A DNA stretch of 41,354 nt from Novosphingobium chloroacetimidivorans (GCF_014204535.1 NZ_JACHLR010000026.1:1-41354); one strand, 5' to 3'. Shown: positions 8,609 through 17,688, counted from the stretch's first letter. Notes: generated from the letters alone by a model not told the origin. Made by a program: numbers and translations.

Positions 8609-9385
8609 ATGACTTTCCAAATGCTCGATCACAGAGCTCCAACGTCTCTCTACGAGCGGATCTTGAGTCCACCGTATGAGGATCTGCCAGGGCGTTTGGC
8701 CTCCGGTCCAAGGCGACGGTTGACGCTCTCCATTGCCCAGACTGTCGAGGACCGCCTGGCGGCTGAGTCGTTGCTCAACCGACGCTACGAGTGGCGTGGG
8801 TACGGTTCGGACCACAAGGTAGGTGGCAGCCCGTATCAGACTACTTTTCTTGCCCACCTGGGGCCAAACCTTGCCGGCACCATCACTCTTGGTGTTGACA
8901 ACCAGGCCGGGCTAGCAGTTGATTCCCTCTTCGAAGCTGAGATCGACGAATATAGAAAGGTGCCTGGGGCTAAGGTCTGTGAACTCACCAGGTTTGCTTT
9001 TGAGAGATGCGATAGGAGAGACAGCAACAGCCTTCTCGCTTGTCTCTTTCATGCTGTATATCTTTACGGCATCGACGGCCACCAAGGCACCGACCTTTTC
9101 ATAGAAGTGAACCCACGCCATCGGCGGTTCTACGAGGCTATGCTCGGCTTTGAGCCAATTGGTGAGCTGCGCATGAACCCCACGGTAGATGCGCCATCCC
9201 AATTGATGTGGATCAGCGTCTCGGACATAGCTGCGCAGATCCAGGCGCTTCGCTCTGCCAAGGCGACGCGCAAGCATTCGCTGTACTCATACTTCCTTTC
9301 GGAAGCTGAGGAGACGAGGGTCAGGAGCCGTCTGGCGTTGCGCCGCGAGCATAGAGCGCTCAGCACACTTTTCGAGGCTCGCTAA
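8609..9385 (+). CDS. FeeM-like N-acyl amino acid synthase / PEP-CTERM-associated acyltransferase
   Basis: Predicted 258-residue cytoplasmic enzyme. It resembles the FeeM family of long-chain N-acyl amino acid synthases, GNAT-fold relatives of acyl-homoserine lactone synthases, some of which are encoded with exosortase/PEP-CTERM systems. Recognisable features are SIAQTVEDRLAAESLLNRRY, the GTITLGVDNQAGLAVDSLF segment, CELTRFAFE, a helix LACLFHAVYLYG and VNPRHRRFYEAMLGFEPIGE at the acyl/CoA-binding half. The likely reaction is transfer of a fatty acyl chain from acyl-ACP to an amino acid. The start at 8609 has a GGGGG ribosome-binding site 5 bases upstream. The gene stands alone between IS elements. 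The presence of two PEP-CTERM proteins in the window fits the family association but does not prove a link. The C-terminal ~40 residues are charged and helical. Confidence 0.75.
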   Translation: MTFQMLDHRAPTSLYERILSPPYEDLPGRLASGPRRRLTLSIAQTVEDRLAAESLLNRRYEWRGYGSDHKVGGSPYQTTFLAHLGPNLAGTITLGVDNQAGLAVDSLFEAEIDEYRKVPGAKVCELTRFAFERCDRRDSNSLLACLFHAVYLYGIDGHQGTDLFIEVNPRHRRFYEAMLGFEPIGELRMNPTVDAPSQLMWISVSDIAAQIQALRSAKATRKHSLYSYFLSEAEETRVRSRLALRREHRALSTLFEAR

Positions 9386-9483
9386 GCCACGGCCCTCCCC
9401 GGCCAAAGAGGCTTGTGGAAGCTGGACGCCTCGAAACCTGTGGCGTCTGAGGGCCTGAGCTGATTCACTGCCGTGGCACGGCA

Positions 9484-9685
9484 ATGGAGGCAGAGATTGT
9501 TGGGCAGCCCGGTTTCTTTGATCTTCCGGACCGGTACGAGGCTCTGAGCGCGGCGCGCGATCCGCTGGAGCGACTAGCGGCAGTGGTCGACTTTGAAGTT
9601 TTCCCGCGGACCTCTCGTTGCGGCATTGCGCCGCAGCCCTCGTGGCAAGGGTGGGCGGCCGCCGTTCGACCCGGTGGTCATGTTC
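9484..9685 (+). pseudogene. IS5-type transposase, 5' part (split by IS110-like element)
   Basis: The frame from 9484 gives QPGFFDLPDRYEALSAARDP and LERLAAVVDFEVF, the N-terminus of an IS5-group DDE transposase. A frame change near 9608 leads to GKGGRPPFDPVVMF, which ends exactly where the IS110-like element begins. The rest of the same gene resumes at 11037 with KILVLQALYSLSDE. The gene is therefore broken both by the insertion and by the frameshift. Confidence 0.8.
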
Positions 9686-11036
9686 AACGTATGGCCCGCC
9701 CCTCTGCAAGAGGTTTCGGATGACTGCTGATCGGTCTGCCTCAACGTATACGGCATATCGGCCACGCGGCCGTCGCCAAGATGGAGAGTCGCACATTCCT
9801 GGCCTTTAAAAAGATCCTCGGCATCGATGTGCCATTGAACATCTCAGGCTTGGGAATGCCGGTAACCGTCAGGCCATCTGTTCAGCCTCCTGCAGATTTC
9901 TTCACATCGCTCCGCCTCAGGTAGCGACTAGGCCCTATGCCGCTGCCAGTTGCTCGTGAGCGAAGTCGATGTCGCGTCGCATCGTGGCCCAAGCAAGCCT
10001 AGCAAGCTTGTTAGCCAATGCGACGACCGCCACGTTGTAGTGCGCGCGCGCGAGCAGTTTGCGGAGCCATTCCCCTAACGCCGTCTTGCTTTTCGACAGG
10101 GTGTGCATGGTCGCTCTGGCGCCATGTATCAGGAGCGTTCTTAGATAGGTATTGCCTCGTTTGCTAATTCCGAGAAGCTTCGGCTTTCCACCGGTCGTGC
10201 TTTGCCTCGGGACCAAGCCAATCCAGGCAGCAAGGTCTCGTGCATGGTCGAAGTTCGCTCCTTTGCCGACCGCGGCGATCATCGCAGTGGCTGTGAGAGG
10301 CTCGATACCCGGCACGGAGGACAAACGGCGGGCAGCTGGCTCTGCGCGCGCCATTTCGGAAAATTCGCGATCGAGCGCTGCAATGCGTTGATCAATCTCC
10401 TGCCACTCGCCTCGAACTTCAACGACGAGCTGGCGGATACGACCTTCTGGAAGAGCGCCAGCTTCAGCGAGAAGCCCATCAATGGCGCGCTCGAAGGTTC
10501 GGCGTCCTTGGGGTACCGTTGTACCGCGCTCGAGAAGGATCGCCCGTAATTGATTGATCAGCGCTGTGCGGACTCCAACGAGACGGGAACGGACCCTGTG
10601 AAGGGATTGGATATCGAGCTGCTCTTGAGACTTCAGTTCGACAAACCGCATCGTCGGGCGCGTTGCTGCTTCTGCGATCGCCTCGGCATCACGATCATCG
10701 TTCTTTTGCGCCTTAACGTACGGGCGAACATATTCTGGTGGCATAAGCTTGGTCGTGTGGCCTTGAGCGATCAACTGTCGCCCGAGATAATGAGCGCCGC
10801 AACAAGCCTCCATTGCGATGACGCAGGGTGCCAGTTTTTCGGTGAAGCGCGGAATAGAAGCTGGTCGCATCCGCCGCCGCAGTACCACACGCCCATCGGC
10901 ATCCAGTCCTACCAAGCTGCAGCTATTCTTACCAAGATCGATACCAAGTGTCGCGACATCCATAACCTCACCTCCTTCGTCGGTACCTGCCTCATGATAG
11001 ATACATCAAAGCGCTGAGTTGGGGCGGGCCATCCCA
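9686..11036 (-). mobile_element. IS110/IS1111-type element inserted in an IS5-type transposase gene
   Basis: The element fills the gap between the two halves of the IS5-type gene, so its borders can be set to within a few bases. Perfect 12-base inverted repeats lie just inside the ends: ATGGCCCGCCCC at 9691-9702 and GGGGCGGGCCAT at 11021-11032. Subterminal repeats are characteristic of the IS1111 group. The transposase runs from 10963 to 9935, leaving about 245 noncoding bases downstream of its stop, where IS1111-type elements carry their guide (bridge) RNA region. No target duplication is seen, as expected for this family. Confidence 0.85.
9935..10963 (-). CDS. IS110-family DEDD transposase
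   Basis: Predicted 342-residue transposase, close to the usual length. It opens with VATLGIDLGKNSCSLVGLDA, whose Asp is the first acidic residue of the RuvC-like DEDD domain. KNDDRDAEAIAEAATRPTMR follows with the paired Asp residues. The C-terminal half has SVPGIEPLTATAMIAAVG and LAAWIGLVPRQSTTGGKPK, the transposase_20-type segment with a probable catalytic Ser, and ends LARLAWATMRRD. The frame is intact and the element's ends are present, so this copy may be functional. Confidence 0.92.
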   Translation of the reverse strand: MDVATLGIDLGKNSCSLVGLDADGRVVLRRRMRPASIPRFTEKLAPCVIAMEACCGAHYLGRQLIAQGHTTKLMPPEYVRPYVKAQKNDDRDAEAIAEAATRPTMRFVELKSQEQLDIQSLHRVRSRLVGVRTALINQLRAILLERGTTVPQGRRTFERAIDGLLAEAGALPEGRIRQLVVEVRGEWQEIDQRIAALDREFSEMARAEPAARRLSSVPGIEPLTATAMIAAVGKGANFDHARDLAAWIGLVPRQSTTGGKPKLLGISKRGNTYLRTLLIHGARATMHTLSKSKTALGEWLRKLLARAHYNVAVVALANKLARLAWATMRRDIDFAHEQLAAA

Positions 11037-11709
11037 TAAGATCCTGGTCCTCCAGGCGCTCTACTCGCTGTCGGATGAAGGCACCGAGTTCCAGATCAAG
11101 GACCGGCTTTCGTTCCACCGCATCCTTGGCCTTGGCCTCGACGGCACGGTGCCGGATGCAACGACAGTATGGCTGTTCCGCGAGCGCCTGGTGAAAGCCA
11201 AGGCAATCGACAAGCTCTTCGCCCGCTTCGATGCCGCACTGACGGACCGAGGATATCTCGCCATGGGCGGCCAGATCATCGATGCCACCGTGGTGCCGGC
11301 GCCTAAGCAGCGCAACACCGAGGAGGAGAAGGCGGCGATCAGAGACGGTCGGATTCCCGATCGCTGGAAGGACAAGCCAGCCAAGCTCCGCCAGAAGGAT
11401 CGGGACGGGCGCTGGAGCGTCAAATATACCAAGGCCAAGGTGAAAGACGGCGCTGACCCCAAGGCGTTCAAGCCGGTCGACCTTGCCATCCCGATGTTCG
11501 GGCACAACAACCACATAGACATCGACCGCACCCATGGCCTGTTCGCACCTGGGATGCCAGCGCCGCCAATGCTCACGATGGCGCAAGGCTGCCGGTTTTG
11601 ATCAGCCCTGACAACACAGCCTCGTGCACGTATCAAGATCGGCATGGCCAACCTCGCCTACAACATCCAGCGGCTCGCCTGGCTCGAGGGACGTACTGCG
11701 CCCGCGTGA
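11037..11709 (+). pseudogene. IS5-type transposase, 3' part with internal deletion
   Basis: Continuation of the gene that starts at 9484. KILVLQALYSLSDEGTEFQI, PDATTVWLFRERLVKAK, YLAMGGQIIDATVVPAPKQR (first catalytic Asp) and VDLAIPMFGHNNHIDIDR are all in one frame. After the HGLFAPG region the frame shifts and most of the catalytic C-terminal domain is deleted. The last 30 codons (IKIGMANLAYNIQRLAWLEG, end at 11709) reappear in another frame. A non-functional relic. Confidence 0.85.
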
Positions 11710-12064
11710 TGCACATGCGGCCCTGGAGGCCCGCCAACTTTCACACAACCCGCCCAAGAACCTACCCGATCACGCTTCCAACGCTGGCGTGATCACCCGC
11801 CTCTCGTAGTTCCCGCCTCGAACCGGTAGTTCTTCGAAGTGTCTAGCTTGTCGTCAGTTTTTAGCGATGATGTCGCTTGCGCGATCGGTAAGGAACGAAC
11901 ATTTAGGACCCTGCGTTAACAAACATCACGTAGATAGGGACCGGCGGACAACGCTTCGGAACGCAAGAAGGTGACACTGTCAGTCGAGCTCAGTAGCTAG
12001 AGCCCGGACGATGCCGTACATCGGATAGCTAAAGACGGTCGGTCAATCACGCCGGCGAGGGCAT
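11710..12064. other. Gene-free stretch downstream of the IS5-type relic
   Basis: About 355 bases without a supportable gene. The first ~100 bases probably include the right end of the IS5-type element. The rest has no reading frame with recognisable content and no obvious hairpin or repeat. Confidence 0.35.
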
Positions 12065-12501
12065 ATGCAGAGCATAACGGGGGGATCCTTAGCCATCGGT
12101 AAAGAAGCAATCACCACAAGTTTGGGCGGCTTCGAAGATGGTGTACAAGGGTTATGGGCCTTCGTGGCAAGCTCAGCCTTGAAGCCCCGAGATCTTATTT
12201 ATCGCGGTACACTTACACTTCAAGCTGGTCGAATCCTCGGAGGTCACTCACATCGCGCATACGCGGGGACCTATCGAACGAACGGCCAGGTGATCAACTT
12301 GCGCCTCGAAACTTGGCTTTGGAACCGCTGTCTGACAGCCCAAGCTTGTTTGGGGTGGGTCCAAGCTCCCCAGATGTTTACCTTTGCGAAGCTGCCATCG
12401 ACCCAGTGTTCATGTCCGGCGAGATGACTTCCGGAGCGGCGCCCGGGCTGAAGCTCACCGCCGCATTCATGAAGATCCGCGACCTCGACGGTGCTTACTG
12501 A
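12065..12501 (+). pseudogene. GrlR-like small regulatory protein, frameshifted
   Basis: Two overlapping frames together give one plausible small protein. The first contains DGVQGLWAFVAS, IYRGTLTLQAGRILGG and YAGTYRTNGQVINLRLET. This matches the pattern of GrlR-like beta-barrel proteins (GLW..., a short strand, then RLLGG, then YSGxYxxxGxxI). Near 12320-12345 the sense moves to the other frame: SDSPSLFGVGPSSPDVYLCE and SGAAPGLKLTAAFMKIRDL, ending at 12501. A one-base indel is the simplest reading. GrlR-like proteins are small regulators or binding proteins of mostly unknown role. The family match is from pattern only and moderate. Confidence 0.45.
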
Positions 12502-12513
12502 GAAGGTTCCTGC

Positions 12514-12831
12514 TCAGGATTCCTTCTCGTCGGCTCCGTAGCTTTGATACTTACATTGGCAGCCATTACGATTGTTGCACTGCTGCAATGGGATCGGCTC
12601 TGCCAAGCCTATCGGTATGCGCCCACGGTCCAACTTCAACGCCTCACTGCACGGTTCGCCTGTTGCACTGCGAGGTACGAAGAGCACGACCTCGACCCCT
12701 TTAGCCGCGAGTGAGTCCAGAACGCCCGTCTTTTTGCTAACTTCAGCAGAACGATGACGAGGTTTTTTCCACAAGCTCACGGTCGTAATCCACTTCGGAT
12801 ACCTGCGAAGCTCCGCGAAGCGCTCCTCCAA
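12514..12831 (-). CDS. Small hypothetical protein with C-terminal Cys cluster
   Basis: Predicted 105 residues from a TTG codon with no clear ribosome-binding site, so the start is uncertain. The sequence is mildly basic and hydrophilic, with a possible alpha/beta core (KGVEVVLFVPRS) and a C-terminal CNNRNGCQCKYQ segment whose three Cys residues could bind metal. It converges on the GrlR-like relic, with 12 bases between their ends. I do not recognise the family; chance coding is possible. Confidence 0.4.
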   Translation of the reverse strand: MEERFAELRRYPKWITTVSLWKKPRHRSAEVSKKTGVLDSLAAKGVEVVLFVPRSATGEPCSEALKLDRGRIPIGLAEPIPLQQCNNRNGCQCKYQSYGADEKES

Positions 12832-13012
12832 AGATGAAGAAGCTCGGGCGAACGATAGGCCTTGCAGGGTACTCTATCGGCTGGTGCCTTCCAAGCCCGC
12901 GATTGCTCAAGAAGCCGTACAACCGGGTAACGATCGTGATGCGATTACGATCAAGCGGGAGTTGTCAAAGCAAGCGCACCAGGCGGGATCCGGTCACAAT
13001 CCTGCCCCGCTT

Positions 13013-13234
13013 AGCCGCACTGTCTCATGGCAGATGTCGATCCCGCGCTCGAACAGAAGGTCCTCAACGTTCCGCAGGCTAAGCGGGAAGCGCACGTACA
13101 TCAGCACCACGAGCCGGATCACCTTCGGCGACGAGTTGAACTAGCGAATTGGGCTAATGGGCTTACGTGGGCGAGGCACGGAACCGCCATACCTTGCCCT
13201 GCTTACCAGCAGGTGCACTTGGTTTGACAGAGCC
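13013..13234 (-). mobile_element. IS6-family relic 2 (N-terminal transposase fragment plus terminal repeat)
   Basis: The upstream end of an IS6-type element on the minus strand. The terminal repeat (complement of GGTTTGACAGAGCC at 13221-13234) is followed by the transposase start and the VIRLVVLMYVRFPLSLRNVE core. TAG replaces a Tyr codon near 13143. Similarity stops at 13013, so only about 220 bases remain. It has the same orientation as relics 1 and 3. Confidence 0.85.
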
Positions 13235-13423
13235 GTCTGGCTCAGCCCACTGCCGCCCTTCAGCATCGCGATCGTTTTCGCTGCATCGTCCGCGTTGCGT
13301 CGCATCGGTACGCTGCCGCGGGCATGATCATGCGAAGCCTAGGTGGTATCGATGAGCAGAATGGAGAGTAACAGGCACGCATGCGGCCTGGCCGATCAAA
13401 CTGCCTAGCCGCATCCCGCTTGG

Positions 13424-16372
13424 TCACGGCAGCGCTTCATGCGCAAGGTAGCGTAGCAGTTGTCGGCCGGGCACGAAGAAGTATCCGCCGCCCCGCAGGG
13501 TGACGAACCTGGGCAGCGGCTCGAGCGAAACTGGTCCGGTACGAACCGGTATAGTGAACCCGTTGCGCCCGGCCTCCCCTGTTACGGCGATAGGGTCGGC
13601 TTCCTTGTCGAGCCCGTGGAACTTGACGCTGCCCATCCAGGTTTGCTGGATGAATTCGAACTGCCGTTCAATGTCGGCATTCAAGCACATGAACATCAAG
13701 CCCGCTTGCCTGTCGCCCTCCGCCGCGAAACCTCTCCCGATCCTCAGGATGCGGTGACGGTTGTTGATTTCGACTTGCTCCATCGAACCGGGGCTCAAGC
13801 TGTCACGCGGATTGGCTCGGCGGACATGGGCACCGTAGGGGCAGCGAAGCCCTTGCGGGTCCTCGGTCCCGAACAGGAAATCGTTGTCCGGCTTGGGCGC
13901 TCGCGTGGCAGGCGGAGCCGCGCGATCTCCGGTCTCGACCGGAGTGGCAGACGCGTCTGCCGGCCTTGCCTTCTCGCGCATCGTTGCGCCCCCCTCTGAG
14001 GTGCCATAGAGCACCTTCAGCTTAGTCGCCGACATATAGGGATTGCGCACCAAGGACGACCCGTCCGTCCACCGTCCGATCATCTTGGCGGCGATAAACT
14101 CGGCGTCGCAGATCGCAGGCTCCGGGAAGAACTTCGCGAAGGCATGGGCCTGTTTCTCGCAGTAATCCCAAAAGCCTTTTTGATCCTGCTCCAGCTGGCG
14201 GATCACCAGGAAGCTGCCGTTCAAGCCGATTGACCGAGGATTGGACTTTATCGTTTCGGTGAAGCCAGCATCGCTACTTGTGATCGGCAGCATCATGGTT
14301 GGATCGTACCGCGCGTCCATCGAGGGGCCTGGTGGGATGGTGCCGCGATTGTCGGGATAACCTAGCAGGATCTCGCCCGGTTCGACGAGGTGGATGGGAT
14401 CGGCGTTCCGTAAGCCGCGGTACGTGCCCCGTATTGCCGGTTGCGACACGCCATCGACAAAGCCGAAGGGCTCCTTGCGGTCGACCAGCTTCTCGCCCAC
14501 GGTCGTGAGATCGATCTGGTTGACGATGCTGCCACAGGCCTTGAGCGCCTCACGAATGGCGCTGACCTGTCGTTCCACGGCCGAGCAGTCGTCACCATAG
14601 ACCAGCAGCGCGGCTTCGACCGGCTCTGCATCCCACCACCACTGGGAAGCATGAGGATCATCGCCAAGGATGTGCGCACGGCCTTCACCACGCATTCCGA
14701 GGCGGAAGGCCACAGGAAAGCTTTCCAGTGCCTGGTCCGGCAGACCGAGCCTGCTGAGGCCGCTGGGTGTAAGCGCCAGGGTCACAACCGCGTCGTCCTT
14801 GATGTACCGCCCATCATTGAAGGCGATGTCGGGCATGAGCTCGCGCAGCCAGGTCCGGTTGGCTGCCTGATCCTCACCAAGGCGTACCGTGAGCAGGCGC
14901 CCTTCAGGCTTGAAGCCGAGCCCACCGAAGACAATGCTCTGGATCTGAGGGGTGTCCAGTTTCCCGGCGGGGCGCGGGCTGGATCCGAACAGCGACAGCC
15001 ACTCGACCGCCTCCACTTCAGTCTCGCTGTGCAGACCACGACGGATCAGCGCATTGGTGCGGATGTTGGACGTCGTCAGCGTCGGATAGGCACTGAACCA
15101 GAAGGGAGTGTAAGTCATGCTCTGGCGCGCGAAGCGCTTGAAGCGTTCGCCGTCGGTGGCGCCGTCCTGGAAGAGGTTCCGTGTTCTCGGGAACCCGATC
15201 GAGTTGGACCACACGCCAGTCAGGCCGGCGTGCGCTCGCGTAATAAAGTCTTCCAGGTAGCTCTCCCAACTTCCGCCGAAGTTTGAGAAGAAAATCAGGT
15301 CTCTTGTGCCAGGAAGAGTGATCCACCGTGCGAAATGGATCGTGCCTATGTCGCCCAAAAAGCCGGGTCTTGGGTTCAGAGCCGTGAGCTTGGCTATGAC
15401 CATGAATGCCAGTCTCAGCGTCACGGCCCGGATCATGCCCGGCTTGCGCACGGTATGCGACATCATGTGATTGTGCGCGTAGCCGTGGGCGTTTTCGCGC
15501 GCGAACATCGCTTTGGACTGGTCGAGAGTCGGGGCCGCATCCGAGATCCAGTCCGCATCTTCGCCCCGTCTGAAGGCGATGTAGGACCCGACGAGCGCGA
15601 GGGCCGTCGCGGCAAATACCAGGACCAGGAACAGCAGAATCGAAAGGATCGCGGCGCTTGTGCCATGGCGTGTGGGCCAGGCGAGCCAGGCAGCAAGCGG
15701 CAGGATGACGAGGAGGAGCGGCCAGAGAAACACCCCCACAAAGGCCGGCAGCACCGCACCAGCCTGGCGCAGCAAGCCTGGAGCCTCCCTCGCCCTGGCC
15801 GCTATACGCGGTTTCGGCTGGAGCGCCCAGGCAAGCGCGGGCTGTCCTGCAAGGCGCGCGCGCACATCGGCGACACGCGCCAGCGACGACGCGAACTCAC
15901 CTTGGGCCGCGATGTGCACCGCGACTGCGTCTGCAAGCGCCTGCTCGCGCAGTATGTCGCGCACCGATTGGCCGGGCGTTCCGGAAAACGCGAGTCCCGG
16001 CGGGCTGAAGAGGCCGTAGCCGATGTTCAACTTGCGGTTCAGCAGCCATTGGCCGAGCGCTTCGTTCATCAAGTCCGGATCGGCGATCCGGAATATCGGA
16101 AGCAGCGCATCGCCGATGCGGTCAGCCAGTGCATGGAGCGCCTCTTGGGCGGTGCTGTCTGCCGAAAGCTCAAGCACCAGATAGCCTCGATCCTGCCGAT
16201 GCGAGGCAATGGCGTGGAGGCTGATGAAGTGGACGAAGGCGGTGTCCGGCGTGCCGGCGATCCGTTCGCCGATCGGTCCCGCCGGGTTTCCCAACCGATC
16301 GATCAAGTCGCGGGCCTCATCGACCTTTCCAGCGTCGATGCGCGCTGTCACCGTCACCATTGCCTGGCTCAT
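13424..16372 (-). CDS. Membrane-anchored Dyp-type heme peroxidase with long N-terminal extension
   Basis: Predicted 982 residues. The C-terminal half is a Dyp-type peroxidase: GFVDG at about 638-642 (the GxxDG catalytic Asp motif) and CPYGAHVRRANPRDS with proximal heme His near 850. Two hydrophobic helices lie at about 207-231 and 240-266, so the enzyme is probably tethered to the inner membrane. The first ~200 residues are not recognised, nor is the 270-residue linker. Typical Dyp enzymes are 300-450 residues, so this is a long fused form. They oxidise varied substrates with hydrogen peroxide. The start at 16372 is preferred over 16465 because GGGAGGG lies 6 bases upstream and the longer form would overlap the P450 gene. 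It follows the P450 gene by 73 bases and is probably co-transcribed with it. Confidence 0.85.
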   Translation of the reverse strand: MSQAMVTVTARIDAGKVDEARDLIDRLGNPAGPIGERIAGTPDTAFVHFISLHAIASHRQDRGYLVLELSADSTAQEALHALADRIGDALLPIFRIADPDLMNEALGQWLLNRKLNIGYGLFSPPGLAFSGTPGQSVRDILREQALADAVAVHIAAQGEFASSLARVADVRARLAGQPALAWALQPKPRIAARAREAPGLLRQAGAVLPAFVGVFLWPLLLVILPLAAWLAWPTRHGTSAAILSILLFLVLVFAATALALVGSYIAFRRGEDADWISDAAPTLDQSKAMFARENAHGYAHNHMMSHTVRKPGMIRAVTLRLAFMVIAKLTALNPRPGFLGDIGTIHFARWITLPGTRDLIFFSNFGGSWESYLEDFITRAHAGLTGVWSNSIGFPRTRNLFQDGATDGERFKRFARQSMTYTPFWFSAYPTLTTSNIRTNALIRRGLHSETEVEAVEWLSLFGSSPRPAGKLDTPQIQSIVFGGLGFKPEGRLLTVRLGEDQAANRTWLRELMPDIAFNDGRYIKDDAVVTLALTPSGLSRLGLPDQALESFPVAFRLGMRGEGRAHILGDDPHASQWWWDAEPVEAALLVYGDDCSAVERQVSAIREALKACGSIVNQIDLTTVGEKLVDRKEPFGFVDGVSQPAIRGTYRGLRNADPIHLVEPGEILLGYPDNRGTIPPGPSMDARYDPTMMLPITSSDAGFTETIKSNPRSIGLNGSFLVIRQLEQDQKGFWDYCEKQAHAFAKFFPEPAICDAEFIAAKMIGRWTDGSSLVRNPYMSATKLKVLYGTSEGGATMREKARPADASATPVETGDRAAPPATRAPKPDNDFLFGTEDPQGLRCPYGAHVRRANPRDSLSPGSMEQVEINNRHRILRIGRGFAAEGDRQAGLMFMCLNADIERQFEFIQQTWMGSVKFHGLDKEADPIAVTGEAGRNGFTIPVRTGPVSLEPLPRFVTLRGGGYFFVPGRQLLRYLAHEALP

Positions 16373-16445
16373 GCCTTGCCCTCCCGCTGCCACTACGTGT
16401 CTGATAAGTTGTTCTCTGTGCACCCGCCCCTTGTGCACGAGGCGA

Positions 16446-17669
16446 TCACGCGCCGAACTCGACAACCAATGTGCTTGCGAAAGCGCCCTGTTTCGTGAGC
16501 CGACCGGCGGGGCCTCGCGCCCTACGCAGGTCCCTGCGCTGCAAAAGTGGCTTCACCATGCGGTGCAAGGTTGCACGGTTGATCTCCAAGCCGAAGCACT
16601 GATGAACGCCAAAACCGAAATGCAGGTATTGGTCGGGGGTGCGTGTTGGATTGAATGCTCCAGGATCAGGTACCCGTCGCCCGTCGCGCATCGCCGACGC
16701 CATGCTCGCCAGCACTCTGGCGCCGGCCGGGATCGTTCGTGCGTGGCGACCCGTGCCAATTGTCCTCGTCGCCAAAGCACACCTTGGCATCCAGGGCGCA
16801 AGTGGATCGAAGCGCATGGCTTCAGCGATGTAGGCGGCAAGACGACAATCATCATTTGCACGCGCCGCTCTCAGTGCGCCAGCCAACGCATCCGAGCGCC
16901 GCAGCAATTGCTCGAACGCTTGGGGGAGAACCATGGCCGGCTGCGGCGGTCCGCCGACGATCATGCCGACCAGCGCGGTGCATATCCAGGCGTCATCGAA
17001 GCGGGGATGGCCCGCTTCCTGCATGACCAGGCAGCGGCCCAGGACATCGTCACGGCCGTCGGGCAAGTCTCGCCGGCGTTCGATTGTTCGCAGCACATGG
17101 CTGCGCAGTGCTGGCGCAATCACATCGACTTCGTCACGCAGCTCTCGATCGCTGGAGACAAACTGATATTCGAACAGGCGCGTCGCCCAAGTTGATAGAT
17201 CGCCATGCTCAACAGGCGGAACGCCCAGGTATTCGGCTAGAAACTCAAACGAAATGCGGCGCGTCATGTCCACCACGTCGATCCGCCCGCCCGCAGCATC
17301 AACGGTCCGAGTCGCAAGATCCCCGACCTTGGCTCCAAGCGCCTCGACATCCGAAATCCGCATGACTTGCCGCAGCGCCGCCAGGTCGTCACGATAGTGG
17401 CACCCGTCCTCGAGACCGAGAATGAATGGCTCACCGCCAGTGATCACGTTCAGCTTCTCTCGATAGGGAACGCCGAACGACCGGTCATCCGCGAAGACCT
17501 GCCGCACATCGTCGGCACGGGTCACCAGGTACGTGTTGCCGATCCGAAAGACCGGACACACTGATCGTAGCACTTTGAACAACATCGGCAACAAGGCCAT
17601 CAGCGACGAAGTAATCGCCTGACCCACCCCCCCTCGCCGTTGGCGAAAAACGGATTTTACAGTCGCCAA
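16446..17669 (-). CDS. Cytochrome P450 with atypical I-helix
   Basis: Predicted 407 residues from TTG at 17669 (ribosome-binding site GAGG 6 bases upstream). Clear P450 marks: ExxR at 283-286 (EAMR), PERF-like FNPTRTPDQYLHFGFG, and the heme-binding FGFGVHQCFG with Cys358. The I-helix segment reads GMIVGGPPQPAMVLP (about 235-249). The usual acid-alcohol pair (AGxxT with a preceding D/E) is replaced by Pro/Gln, which suggests it does not activate oxygen like a standard monooxygenase; peroxide-driven or non-oxygenase chemistry is possible. The N-terminus may be frameshifted: an ATG frame at 17688 (MSEEVKIGDCKIRFSPTARG) would join this frame if the G7 run near 17627 were one base shorter. It lies upstream of the Dyp peroxidase gene, which could supply or share peroxide chemistry. 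Confidence 0.88.
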   Translation of the reverse strand: MATVKSVFRQRRGGVGQAITSSLMALLPMLFKVLRSVCPVFRIGNTYLVTRADDVRQVFADDRSFGVPYREKLNVITGGEPFILGLEDGCHYRDDLAALRQVMRISDVEALGAKVGDLATRTVDAAGGRIDVVDMTRRISFEFLAEYLGVPPVEHGDLSTWATRLFEYQFVSSDRELRDEVDVIAPALRSHVLRTIERRRDLPDGRDDVLGRCLVMQEAGHPRFDDAWICTALVGMIVGGPPQPAMVLPQAFEQLLRRSDALAGALRAARANDDCRLAAYIAEAMRFDPLAPWMPRCALATRTIGTGRHARTIPAGARVLASMASAMRDGRRVPDPGAFNPTRTPDQYLHFGFGVHQCFGLEINRATLHRMVKPLLQRRDLRRARGPAGRLTKQGAFASTLVVEFGA

Positions 17670-17688
17670 TTTTCACCTCTTCACTCAT

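Noticed and set aside
14441..16498. Long plus-strand open frames opposite the Dyp peroxidase
   Set aside because: Same reason: antisense frames of a GC-rich gene with clear peroxidase motifs on the minus strand.
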